DNA from: Brevibacterium sp.
GTDB taxonomy: Bacteria > Actinomycetota > Actinomycetes > Actinomycetales > Brevibacteriaceae
DNA length: 64,000 bases
Direction: 5' to 3'
Assembly (NCBI GenBank): GCA_030457025.1
Contig: JAKDSA010000005.1
Location: 1 to 64,000 of the forward strand
Shown one piece after another: positions 8,486-16,912 of this stretch. The notes under the pieces are model-generated. The model saw only the letters and a program-made list of their open reading frames with translations, searched no databases and had not been told where the DNA came from. Numbering within the stretch: the stretch's first letter is position 1; each line of letters opens with the position of its first letter. The position numbers were made by a program, and so were the translations under genes.

Positions 8486-10654
8486 CTATTCGTACGTGTT
8501 GTTCGCTGCCGCACGCTCAACGAGTGAGGCAGGTGGCGCGAAACGATCGCCATACGTCGCGGCAAGTGCCTTGGCACGTTCGACGAATCCGTTCAGACCG
8601 CCCTCGTACTGGTTGACGTACTGGAGCACACCACCCGTCCAGGCCGGGAAGCCGATTCCGAAGATCGAACCGATGTTCGCGTCCGGCACCGAGGTGAGCA
8701 CACCCTCGTCGAGGCACTTGATCGTCTCGATCGCCTCAGCGAAGAGCATCCGCTCCTGCAGGTCCTCGAAGGGCTGCGTCGTCGAACCGGAGTTGAAGTG
8801 CTCACGCACACCGGGCCACAGCTTGGCGCGCTTGCCGTTCTCGTCGTAGTCGTAGAAGCCGCGTCCGTCCTTGCGTCCGGTGCGTCCCTGCTCGATCATC
8901 CAGTCGAAGACGCCATCCGAGGGGTGGCCTTCTGGCGTTCCGCCTGCGGCTGCGATTGCATCCTCAGTTTCCTTCCGGATGTTCTGCGACAGCGTCAGCG
9001 TCAGCTCATCGAGCAGCTGCAGGGCGCCGGTCGGGTAACCGGCCTGCAGTGCTGCCTGCTCCACCGTGGCCGGCTCCACTCCCTCACCGACGGCGGCGAC
9101 AGCCTCGGCGATGAAGGTTCCGATCACTCGGGAAGTGAAGAATCCGCGAGAGTCGGTGACGACGATCGGGGTCTTCTTGATCTGCTGGACGAGGTCGAAG
9201 GTACGCGCGAGGGTCTCATCCGAGGTGTTCTCGCCACGGATGATCTCGACTAGGGGCATCTTGTCAGCGGGTGAGAAGAAGTGGACGCCGATGAAGTCGG
9301 AATCGCGCTTCACACCTGTGGCCAGTTCCGTGATCGGCAGGGTCGAGGTGTTGGAACCAAGGACTGCGTCGGACTCGACGATGTCCTGGATCTCACTGAA
9401 GACCTGCTGCTTGACGGGCACGGACTCGAAGACTGCTTCGATGACGAAGTCGACTCCGGCGAAGTCCTCGACCGAGGCGCTCGGGGTGATCCGGTCGAGA
9501 ACAGCCTTGCTCTTCTCTTCGCTCGTCTTGCCCTTGGCCAGCGCCGATTCCTCACGCTTGCGCGCATAGGCCTTGCCGCGTTCGGCGGCTTCGATCTCGA
9601 CGTCCTTGAGGACGACGTCGATGCCGGCCTTCGCTGCGGTGTAGGCGATGCCTGCACCCATCATGCCGGCGCCGAGGACACCGAGCTTCTTCACCTGACG
9701 CGGCTCGAAGCCGTCCGGGCGGGATCCGCCCGAGTTGATGTGTCCGAGGTCGAAGAAGAACGCCTTGATCATGTTCTTCGCCACAGGTGTGTGGGTGAGG
9801 TGGACGAAGTAGCGGGTCTCGACGGCCAGTGCCGTGTCGATGTCGACGTGGGCACCCTCGACGGCGGCAGCGATGGCCGCGCGAGGAGCGGGCATCGGCG
9901 CACCCTTGGTCTGACGACGCAGGAGCGCCGGCAGTGCGGGCAGCATCGCACCCAGCGATGGTGAGGTGGGTGATCCGCCGGGGATCTTGAAGCCCTTGAC
10001 GTCCCAGGGCTGGGTCGCCTCGGGATTGGCCTTGATCCACGTCTTGGCGCGTGCTTCGAGTTCAGCCACGGGGGCAAGCTCGTCGATGAGGCCGAGCTTG
10101 AGAGCGTCGGCCGCCTTGAACTTCGTCGACGGCAGGATGGCCTTCTGCAGCGCATTCTGGAGGCCCATCAGGCGCACGGCTCTTGCGACACCGCCGCCAC
10201 CGGGCAGGAGGCCCAGGGAGACTTCGGGGAATCCGACGCGCAGGCTGGAGACGTCCTCTGCTGCAATGCGGTGATGTGCGACGAGGGCAACCTCGAGGCC
10301 ACCTCCGAGTGCGGCACCGTTGATGGCTGCCACGACGGGCTTGCCCAGCGTCTCGACGCGGCGCATGACCGTCTTCATGTGGTTGGTCAGTGCGGCTTCG
10401 GCTTCCGAGTTCTCAGGATCGGCCGCTCGCAGCTTGTTGAGGTCTCCGCCGGCGAAGAAGGTCTTCTTCGCCGAGGTGAGGACGACGCCGGAGATGTCAT
10501 CGACGTTCGCTTCGAGCCATTCCACGGTGGCCTCGAAGGCCTCCTTGAAATGGTCGTTCATCGTGTTGACCTTGGAATTCGGGTCGTCGATGACGACGGT
10601 GACGATTCCGTCGGAGTCGGTGGAATGGGAGTAAGTCGTTTCAGTGTTCGTCAT
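8486..10654 (-). CDS. fadB: Fatty acid oxidation multifunctional protein: enoyl-CoA hydratase / 3-hydroxyacyl-CoA dehydrogenase
   Basis: A 722-residue fusion catalysing hydration and NAD-dependent oxidation in beta-oxidation. The N-terminal crotonase domain shows the oxyanion and catalytic glutamate segments INGAALGGGLEVALVAHHR and GFPEVSLGLLPGGGG. The dehydrogenase domain starts with the NAD motif LGAGMMGAGIAYTAAKAG and carries IGVHFFSPADKMPLVE, with the catalytic histidine, and then the C-terminal 3HCDH domains. The ATG at 10654 has AAAGGG 7 bases upstream and lies one base after the thiolase stop, so the two genes are a translationally coupled pair. An upstream in-frame extension overlaps fadA and is not coding. 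Confidence 0.95.
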   Translation of the reverse strand: MTNTETTYSHSTDSDGIVTVVIDDPNSKVNTMNDHFKEAFEATVEWLEANVDDISGVVLTSAKKTFFAGGDLNKLRAADPENSEAEAALTNHMKTVMRRVETLGKPVVAAINGAALGGGLEVALVAHHRIAAEDVSSLRVGFPEVSLGLLPGGGGVARAVRLMGLQNALQKAILPSTKFKAADALKLGLIDELAPVAELEARAKTWIKANPEATQPWDVKGFKIPGGSPTSPSLGAMLPALPALLRRQTKGAPMPAPRAAIAAAVEGAHVDIDTALAVETRYFVHLTHTPVAKNMIKAFFFDLGHINSGGSRPDGFEPRQVKKLGVLGAGMMGAGIAYTAAKAGIDVVLKDVEIEAAERGKAYARKREESALAKGKTSEEKSKAVLDRITPSASVEDFAGVDFVIEAVFESVPVKQQVFSEIQDIVESDAVLGSNTSTLPITELATGVKRDSDFIGVHFFSPADKMPLVEIIRGENTSDETLARTFDLVQQIKKTPIVVTDSRGFFTSRVIGTFIAEAVAAVGEGVEPATVEQAALQAGYPTGALQLLDELTLTLSQNIRKETEDAIAAAGGTPEGHPSDGVFDWMIEQGRTGRKDGRGFYDYDENGKRAKLWPGVREHFNSGSTTQPFEDLQERMLFAEAIETIKCLDEGVLTSVPDANIGSIFGIGFPAWTGGVLQYVNQYEGGLNGFVERAKALAATYGDRFAPPASLVERAAANNTYE

Positions 10655-10655
10655 G

Positions 10656-11864
10656 TCAGACCCTTTCGATGATCGTCGCAATGCCCATTCCGCCGCCGAT
10701 GCACAGCGTGACGAGACCACGCTTGAGATCGCGACGTTCGAGCTCGTCGAGGACGGTCCCGAGAATCATGGCACCGGTGGCACCCAGCGGGTGTCCCATG
10801 GCAATTGCTCCGCCGTTGACGTTGACCTTGTCATGCGGAATGTTGAGGTCCCTCATCCATTTCAGGACCACTGCACCGAAGGCTTCATTGAGTTCGAACA
10901 GGTCGATGTCGTCAACGCTCAGACCAGCCTTGTCCAGCGCCTTCTGCGTCGCGGGGGTGGGGCCGGTGAGCATGATCGTCGGCTCGGATCCGGTGACGGC
11001 GGTGGAGATGATGCGAGCCCGCGGCTTCATATTCATCGTCTCACCCACCTCGGCGTCGCCGATGATGACGAGGCTGGCTCCGTCGACGATGCCCGAGGAG
11101 TTCGCAGCGGTGTGGACGTGATCGATCTCTTCGACCCAGTGGTACTTCTGGAGCGCGACCTCGTCGAATCCTGCCTGCTCAGCGACCTTGGTGAAGGCCG
11201 GGGACAGCTTAGCCAGCGACTCCACCGTCGAACCGGGACGCATGTGCTCATCGGTGTCGAGCAGGGTCACACCGTTGATGTCCTTGACGGGGACGATCGA
11301 CTTCTCGAAGTAGCCGTTCTCCCAGGCGTTTGCGGCGCGCTTCTGCGACTCCTCGGCGAATTCGTCGATATCGGTGCGGCTGATTCCCTCGGTGGTCGCG
11401 ATGAGGTCGGCGCTGATGCCCTGGGGCACGAAGTACGTGTCGTAGTTCGTTGTCGGGTCCTGTGCCCACGCACCTCCGTCGGAGCCGAGGGGAACACGGG
11501 ACATCGATTCGACGCCGCCGGCCAGGACGAGGTTCTCGAATCCGCTGCCGACCTTCTGTGCGGCGATGTTGACCGCTTCGAGCCCGGATGCACAGAACCG
11601 GTTGACCTGAACGCCGGCGACGGATTCATCGAGGCCCGCGACGAGCGCTGCGGTGCGAGCGATGTCTCCGCCCTGTTCTCCGACGGGTGAGACGACGCCC
11701 AAGACCATGTCGTCGATGGCTTTGTCGTCGAGATCGGGATTGCGTTCGCGCAGGGCGTCGATGAGCCCTGTCACGAGATCGATTGGCTTGACGCTGTGCA
11801 GGGCTCCGCCGCGGTTCTTTCCGCGCGGCGTGCGCACTGCGTCGTAGATGTACGCTTCGCTCAT
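10656..11864 (-). CDS. fadA: Acetyl-CoA acyltransferase (thiolase)
   Basis: A 402-residue thiolase that cleaves 3-ketoacyl-CoA to acetyl-CoA in the last step of beta-oxidation. The nucleophilic cysteine lies in [13 protein letters not shown] (C91), and the C-terminal base motifs [15 protein letters not shown] (His) and CIGGGMG (Cys) are intact. The ATG follows GAGGAA. It is first in the fadA-fadB operon and is probably controlled by a regulator acting at the near-palindrome at 11954-11969. Confidence 0.95.
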   Translation of the reverse strand: MSEAYIYDAVRTPRGKNRGGALHSVKPIDLVTGLIDALRERNPDLDDKAIDDMVLGVVSPVGEQGGDIARTAALVAGLDESVAGVQVNRFCASGLEAVNIAAQKVGSGFENLVLAGGVESMSRVPLGSDGGAWAQDPTTNYDTYFVPQGISADLIATTEGISRTDIDEFAEESQKRAANAWENGYFEKSIVPVKDINGVTLLDTDEHMRPGSTVESLAKLSPAFTKVAEQAGFDEVALQKYHWVEEIDHVHTAANSSGIVDGASLVIIGDAEVGETMNMKPRARIISTAVTGSEPTIMLTGPTPATQKALDKAGLSVDDIDLFELNEAFGAVVLKWMRDLNIPHDKVNVNGGAIAMGHPLGATGAMILGTVLDELERRDLKRGLVTLCIGGGMGIATIIERV

Positions 11865-11953
11865 CTGTTCCTCACAGTCCTAGGGAACGGCCGAGGATCG
11901 CGTTCGTGATCTCAGCCGTGGATACGTCAATGGCGACCGCTCAGCCAGTTTAG

Positions 11954-11969
11954 CTGATCGATCGTTCAG
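11954..11969. promoter_or_regulatory. Near-palindromic operator candidate upstream of fadA
   Basis: CTGATCGATCGTTCAG is a 16-bp dyad with a single mismatched pair, located 90 bases upstream of the fadA start. It resembles TetR-family fatty-acid regulator sites in general form, but no regulator gene is adjacent. The remainder of 11865-12158 shows no gene; a convincing -35/-10 pair for fadA could not be fixed. Confidence 0.4.
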
Positions 11970-12158
11970 TAACATTCACTTCCCCATTCAATACCAGATC
12001 GTTGTGATGGTCAACACGAAATCGGCGGGTGCCACCACATGCACGGAGAGAAGACCTGTGCAGCCGAAGCCACGCCGGAACAGACGCACCGTGGCAGACA
12101 TACTGCTGCCGACGTGTTGCCGGCGCAGCGTATTCGTCACGGAATGAGAGAATGCGGT

Positions 12159-13658
12159 ATGCGTCGTTTCTTCGCAGTGGCTGCGATTCTGTCCCGCGGA
12201 CGGACAGGCCGGATGTATCTCTGGCCCATCCTGGCTTCGCTGTGCGTGTATGTCATTGCACTGTCCATTCTCGTTCCGCTGTTCGGCCTCGCCGAAAGGT
12301 CGGGCAGCAATGAGGGTGCACTGCCCTCGGCCCCGACTCCAGCCACCACGACGCAGGAACAGCCCCACGGCGTTCCTCCGAACTTCTCGATTGCTGTCGG
12401 CACGGATGACGAGGCGCAGGAGATGCCGGCGATCCAAAGCGCAATGACGGACTATCTGTCGTTTTCCGATGAGTTCTTCACCAGGCTCAAGCAAGGTGCA
12501 GTCGCACCCGACTTCTCCACCAGTGAACGCGAACTCTCTCCCGAGTCCGCCCGTGCACAGGTAGAAGATGGGACCTCGGTCCTCGCCGTGCTGCTGCCGA
12601 AGGACCTCACTCCTCAGGTCATGGGCGACATCAGGGGGTACTATCGCGGCGACATCGACGCCCCGAGCTATACGATCACGGTCCTGGCCAGCCCCCAGGC
12701 CCTGAACGAAGACACATTCATCCTCGACCAATATCAGGACCAGGTCATCCGCCAGGCAGAAGAGCACGTCTCCGAGCAGATTCGAATCGTGGCCCACAAG
12801 TTCGGCTGCGAAGACGGTGCCCAGCAGAACTGCCCACGGTCTCAGCAGGATGCTGAGCGTGCCTTCGAGCGATCCTTCGACGTCAGGGTTGACGACGTCA
12901 GTGGTCCCCCGCCTGTCGACTACTTCAGCAACGGGACGCAGAGTCAGGGCCCCCGACCGACCACGCAGTCCCCCGCTGCAGCACCACAGGCCACGCCGCC
13001 GTCCACGCCGCCTGCCCCACAGCTGTCGCTGAATGCCAAGATCTCCGCACTCCTCAGCGCGCTCGTCCTCGGTGCAGTCACTCTGGCCATGCTGTCATCG
13101 GGGGCTGTCAATCGGGCGGCAGGCCTTCAGCTCGTCATCATCGGACCGTGGCGGTCACTGTCGCCGCAGAGGCCTTTCCCCAGGCGAACTGTGCTGAGCC
13201 AGAAGTTCGGATTGGCTGCCGCAGGGGCCCTGCCCCTGACGATGACTGCCGGCATCAGTTCTATCTGGCCGGGCCGGAACATCCTCGACAGCCTCGGCGC
13301 CTACCCCAGTCTGCGCGTGCTCGCGCTCATCGGCTTCCTGTGCCTGATCTGCCTGACTGCGGCTATCGTCATCCTCGCTGTGTCCGATGCCCTGGGGGCG
13401 CTCGTCGGAGCCGCGGTCGCCGCCGGAACCATCGCCTGGGGAACCGTTTGGAGCCCTCTGGCAAGCCTTCTCGGTCCGAGCCGCTCGGGACTGTGGGGCA
13501 ATATTCAGCTACTCATCGGCGGGAACAGACAGATCATTGTCGAGCTGGTGCCGACAGTCGTCGTTCTGCTGGCCATCCTTGTCTCAGCATTACTCGGAAG
13601 CCTCGCCGCGACTGCTGCCTACGACCGACGATTCAGCACTCAGATCAACCAATCCTAG
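12159..13658 (+). CDS. Multi-pass membrane protein of unknown function (ABC-2/YhgE-like architecture)
   Basis: About 499 residues. One N-terminal membrane segment (near residues 18-38) is followed by a roughly 280-residue extracytoplasmic region ending in a Pro/Ala/Gln/Thr-rich linker, then four to five C-terminal membrane segments. Cysteines in FGCEDGAQQNCPR could form an extracellular disulphide. The one-TM, large outer domain, multi-TM layout resembles YhgE/Pip and ABC-2 permease-related proteins, but I recognise no signature motif and propose no function. The ATG at 12159 is chosen because GAGAG lies 8 bases upstream; in-frame starts at 12039 and 12144 lack one. It is isolated, divergent from fadAB and convergent with tRNA-Thr. 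Confidence 0.75.
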   Translation: MRRFFAVAAILSRGRTGRMYLWPILASLCVYVIALSILVPLFGLAERSGSNEGALPSAPTPATTTQEQPHGVPPNFSIAVGTDDEAQEMPAIQSAMTDYLSFSDEFFTRLKQGAVAPDFSTSERELSPESARAQVEDGTSVLAVLLPKDLTPQVMGDIRGYYRGDIDAPSYTITVLASPQALNEDTFILDQYQDQVIRQAEEHVSEQIRIVAHKFGCEDGAQQNCPRSQQDAERAFERSFDVRVDDVSGPPPVDYFSNGTQSQGPRPTTQSPAAAPQATPPSTPPAPQLSLNAKISALLSALVLGAVTLAMLSSGAVNRAAGLQLVIIGPWRSLSPQRPFPRRTVLSQKFGLAAAGALPLTMTAGISSIWPGRNILDSLGAYPSLRVLALIGFLCLICLTAAIVILAVSDALGALVGAAVAAGTIAWGTVWSPLASLLGPSRSGLWGNIQLLIGGNRQIIVELVPTVVVLLAILVSALLGSLAATAAYDRRFSTQINQS

Positions 13659-13684
13659 GCTGAAGGACTCTCGGCAAAATGAGC

Positions 13685-13726
13685 GAACCCCTGCGCCCGA
13701 TGGGGTTCCACCGAGCACAGGGGTTC
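13685..13726 (-). terminator. Intrinsic terminator of tRNA-Thr
   Basis: Nineteen-base arms around a 4-base loop. On the plus strand three positions mismatch (C.A), while on the minus strand the same positions become G.U wobbles, so all 19 pairs form only in leftward RNA. ATTTT follows within a few bases on that strand. This strand asymmetry identifies it as the terminator of the leftward tRNA gene. Confidence 0.75.
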
Positions 13727-13733
13727 TGTGCCG

Positions 13734-13806
13734 AGCCGCCTGGGAGAATCGAACTCCCGACCTATTCATTACGAGTGAATCGCTCTACCGACTGAGCTAA
13801 GGCGGC
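13734..13806 (-). tRNA. tRNA-Thr (anticodon CGU)
   Basis: Read on the minus strand, a 73-base cloverleaf is complete: acceptor GCCGCCT paired with AGGCGGC, D arm GCTCAGTCGGTAGAGC, anticodon stem ATTCA/TGAAT enclosing CTCGTAA with anticodon CGT, and T arm GGGAGTTCGAATCTCCC. The discriminator base is U and CCA is not encoded. It decodes ACG threonine codons. Confidence 0.96.
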
Positions 13807-14006
13807 AACCGAGCTAACTCTAGCCAAAGCTGGGGCTCCTGGTCAAAAGGAGCGCTACCAGAGGCCCGCTTCGATCAGCACACGCATTGCGGCGGGCAAG
13901 AAGCTTGCGGGGTCGACGTGATTCAGCGAAGATCAGAACGTCGCCCATCTCACATCCCCCGGGCCCCATGACTGTCGTCGTTCACAGCTCAGGAGACAGA
14001 ACCCTC

Positions 14007-14495
14007 ATGGCCCAGATCGCGATTCCACAGGTCCCAGATCTGACCGAGATCGGCAATGCGCTCGGGCAGTGGCAGAGCGATGACGGGGCATGGACCTCCG
14101 TCCACTGGTCAGCGTTCCGGGGCACTCCGTACACCGCGGACGACGCTGCGAAGTTCATCGGCCGTTGGGAAACGATGTCGACCGGTCCGTTCTCCTCCCG
14201 CGCACGGAGCCTGCTGGGATATGACGACTCCGGCCGGTCGGTCGCAGCGGCCACGGTCTGGTCCGCAGGTCCCGCACGTCCCGGGCTCCTCGAACCCCTC
14301 GCGGTTCACCGCGACCACCACGGCCGTGGGTTCGGAAAGGCCATGGCAATCGCCGCCGCGAAGAACCTGCAGCAGATGGGATCGTCGGCAGCTTCCGTCG
14401 CTGCCGAAAGCGCGAACACCGGCGCTGTCGCTGCCTACGCCGCCGCCGGTTTCATTCCCCGCGCCGAGGTGAGGGATCTTCGCCGTCCCAAGTGA
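14007..14495 (+). CDS. GNAT-family N-acetyltransferase
   Basis: A 162-residue protein whose C-terminal half carries the acetyl-CoA binding motif A as LLEPLAVHRDHHGRGFGKAM (the R/Q-x-x-G-x-G/A pattern is HGRGFG), followed by SANTGAVAAYAAAGF, the usual end of a GNAT fold. The substrate is unknown. The ATG at 14007 follows AGGAGA at 10 bases; an in-frame ATG at 13968 is possible but less well supported. The gene stands alone between tRNA-Thr and the M20 peptidase. The 200 bases between the tRNA and this start show no other feature. Confidence 0.8.
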   Translation: MAQIAIPQVPDLTEIGNALGQWQSDDGAWTSVHWSAFRGTPYTADDAAKFIGRWETMSTGPFSSRARSLLGYDDSGRSVAAATVWSAGPARPGLLEPLAVHRDHHGRGFGKAMAIAAAKNLQQMGSSAASVAAESANTGAVAAYAAAGFIPRAEVRDLRRPK

Positions 14496-14588
14496 AGCCC
14501 TGTTGCCCTGCCGCCGTGGCCTGTCCGTGGCACGTCACCAGCTAACCTGGTGGAGACAGACATTTCAGCACAGAAAAGGGTGACATAC

Positions 14589-15707
14589 GTGGTCGAGTTC
14601 GACTCGAAGGACTTCATGAGTGATTTCAAGGCGCTCATCGAATGTGAGTCGTTCTCGCATGACCCTGAATCCCTGGCCCGCAGCGCACAGCTCGTCTCTC
14701 GGATCGGTACGGGTTTGCTGGGCGCAGCTCCCCGCATCATCGAAACCGATTCGCATCCGCACGTGCTGTGGCGCTTCGGCACCGGGCCGCGCAAGGTCGT
14801 CCTCATCGGCCACCATGACACCGTGTGGCCGACCGGCACGCTCGCGGATTTCCCCTATTCGGTCGCGGACGGAGTCGTTCGCGGTCCCGGAGCGGACGAT
14901 ATGAAGGGCGGTCTGCTCATCGCTCTCTATGCGATGGCGCGTCTGCGCGAAGAGCGCGGCGATCTCGACGGTGTCAGCATCCTCATGACCGCGGATGAGG
15001 AGCTCGGCTCCCCCGGCTCACGCCAGATCATCGAGGACGAAGCCCGTGGCGCCAAGGCGGCGCTGGTCTTCGAAAGCGGCGCACCCGACGGATCGGTGAA
15101 GATCGCACGCAAAGGCGTCGCCATCTACTCCCTCGAAGTCACCGGCTTGGCCGCCCATGCGGGTGTGGAACCGGAGAAGGGCATCAACGCCACGATCGAG
15201 GTGGCCAATCAGGTTGTTGCGATCGCCGCCCTGCATGACCCATCCGTGGGAACCTCGGTTGTGCCCACTGTCATGCACAGCGGCTCCACGACGAACACCG
15301 TGCCCGCCAAAGCCGTTGTCGGTGTCGATTCCCGTGCTGCCTCGGTGGCAGAGCAGGAACGCATCGACGGGATCCTCAGCTCGCTGACCCCCACTGTGGC
15401 AGGAGCGGAGGTCGATGTCAGAGGCGGGATCAACCGGGCACCGCTGGAGGAGAAGATGGCGATGGGGCTCTACGCTCGAGCCCAGCGTCTGAGCTCTCGC
15501 CTCGGGCACCCGCCGTTGCGGTCCGTTGCCGTCGGCGGTGGATCGGACGGCAATTTCACGGCCGGAGCCGGCACTCCGACCATTGACGGGCTCGGCACTG
15601 TCGGGGGCGGTTCGCACGCAAGGACGGAACACGCACTGCAGGTGTGGATCCCCCGCCGGGTCGAACTCACCACTGCGCTGGTGGGCGAGCTCCTCGCCGA
15701 GGACTGA
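14589..15707 (+). CDS. M20-family metallopeptidase (carboxypeptidase G2-like)
   Basis: A 372-residue di-zinc amidohydrolase/peptidase. Metal ligands of the family are in place: LIGHHDTVWPTG (His plus catalytic Asp), GPGADDMKGG (bridging Asp), TADEELGSPGSR (catalytic Glu and ligand Glu) and the C-terminal histidine in GGSHARTEHAL. A dimerisation domain with GLAAHAGVEPEKG is inserted in the middle. The sequence is closest in style to glutamate carboxypeptidases, so it probably releases C-terminal acidic residues or hydrolyses N-acyl amino acids; the substrate is inferred only by family. The GTG at 14589 has AAAGGG 8 bases upstream. Confidence 0.9.
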   Translation: MVEFDSKDFMSDFKALIECESFSHDPESLARSAQLVSRIGTGLLGAAPRIIETDSHPHVLWRFGTGPRKVVLIGHHDTVWPTGTLADFPYSVADGVVRGPGADDMKGGLLIALYAMARLREERGDLDGVSILMTADEELGSPGSRQIIEDEARGAKAALVFESGAPDGSVKIARKGVAIYSLEVTGLAAHAGVEPEKGINATIEVANQVVAIAALHDPSVGTSVVPTVMHSGSTTNTVPAKAVVGVDSRAASVAEQERIDGILSSLTPTVAGAEVDVRGGINRAPLEEKMAMGLYARAQRLSSRLGHPPLRSVAVGGGSDGNFTAGAGTPTIDGLGTVGGGSHARTEHALQVWIPRRVELTTALVGELLAED

Positions 15708-15754
15708 AGAACCGTCCAAGGCAGAGCCGTCGTGGACGAGGCGCGGCCGACCCC

Positions 15755-16912
15755 TCAGAGCGCGCCGGAGCGGTCCTCGAGCAGCCAGGGGTTCGACAGC
15801 AGCACGAACGCCGATTCGACGATGAGCACGGGCGACATGTTCGTCTGCAGTCGTCGTCTCGCTTCGGTGATGGCGTCGATGCGCAGCAGAGTCGTATCGG
15901 GTCCGTCCCTGTTCGCCTGTTCGGCGATGAGATCGACTTCCCCAGCATTGATCCACCCTTCGCGGATGCCCAGCTGGTGCATGAGGATGTCGCGGTAGAG
16001 GCTCATGAGTTCGAGGAAGATCCGGTCGAGTTCGTCGTTGCGGGCGCGCACCGATCGGCGCTTCTGCTCCTCCTCGAGCTTCCTGATCTGGGATCGTGCC
16101 GAGGGTGGGATGGACTTCTCCGCTTCGATGCCCAGGGTCGCCATCAGTTCGCCCCGCTCCGCAGCGTTGCGTTCCTCGACGCGAGACTTCGCGGTTTCCG
16201 CGGCTTCGTCGACGATGCGACCTGCCAGGCGGATCGTCGCCCCGACCGAGGTCAGCTTGCCCGGGATCGCGAGGATCTGTTTGCGCTCCTCACCGGCGGA
16301 TTCGTTGAGTGCCATGTACTTGGCGCGCCCGATGTGGTTCTGCGCCACTGCGGCTGCCCACTTGGCTCTGTCCTCATCGACGTGGTCACGTTCGATGAGG
16401 AGCTGCGCCACGGCATCCCGAGAGGGAATGCGCAGGCGAACGGGGCGACACCGGGAGCGGATCGTAGTGAGGACATCGATGGGGCTCGGTGCGCACAGCA
16501 GCCACACTGTGTGAGGAGGCGGCTCCTCGATGGCCTTGAGCAGGACGTTGGCCGTTCGCTCACTCATCCGGTCCGCGTCTTCGATGATGACGACCCGCCA
16601 CGGGGAGTTGACCGGGGCTGACTGCGCTCTCGTCACCAGTTCCCGCACTTCGTCAATGGCGATCACCGACTTCTGGGTCGACATGATCGTCAGCGATTCG
16701 TGATGGCCTTTGAGTACCCGTGCGGTGACATCATCGGCGTCTTCACCGCCGGAGATCAGCGCCGCAGCGAAAGCTCGCGCTGCATTGGACCGGCCGGAGC
16801 CCGGAGGTCCGGTGAATAGCCAGGCGTGGGTCATCGCTCCCGGCGAATGCAGGGCGTACTTGAGCTGGGTGATGACGTCGTCCTGACCGACGAGCTCATT
16901 GAAGACGCTCAC
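15755..16912 (-). CDS. holB: DNA polymerase III subunit delta'
   Basis: A 385-residue clamp-loader subunit that helps place the sliding clamp on DNA. The AAA+ core includes THAWLFTGPPGSGRSNAARA (P-loop with GSGRS, the arginine variant common in actinobacterial delta'), the Sensor-1 region VVIIEDADRMSERTANVLLK and KAIEEPPPHTVWLLCAPSP. The C-terminal 180 residues form the helical oligomerisation part. The GTG start abuts the tmk stop (TGAGTG), with a GGAAGG ribosome-binding site inside the end of tmk, so the two are co-translated. The partner gamma/tau subunit is encoded by dnaX at 56-60 kb. Confidence 0.95.
   Translation of the reverse strand: MSVFNELVGQDDVITQLKYALHSPGAMTHAWLFTGPPGSGRSNAARAFAAALISGGEDADDVTARVLKGHHESLTIMSTQKSVIAIDEVRELVTRAQSAPVNSPWRVVIIEDADRMSERTANVLLKAIEEPPPHTVWLLCAPSPIDVLTTIRSRCRPVRLRIPSRDAVAQLLIERDHVDEDRAKWAAAVAQNHIGRAKYMALNESAGEERKQILAIPGKLTSVGATIRLAGRIVDEAAETAKSRVEERNAAERGELMATLGIEAEKSIPPSARSQIRKLEEEQKRRSVRARNDELDRIFLELMSLYRDILMHQLGIREGWINAGEVDLIAEQANRDGPDTTLLRIDAITEARRRLQTNMSPVLIVESAFVLLSNPWLLEDRSGAL

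Noticed and set aside
12039-12158. Longer N-terminus of the membrane protein
   Set aside because: It is hydrophilic sequence without Shine-Dalgarno; the ATG at 12159 has GAGAG at good distance and opens directly before the first membrane segment.
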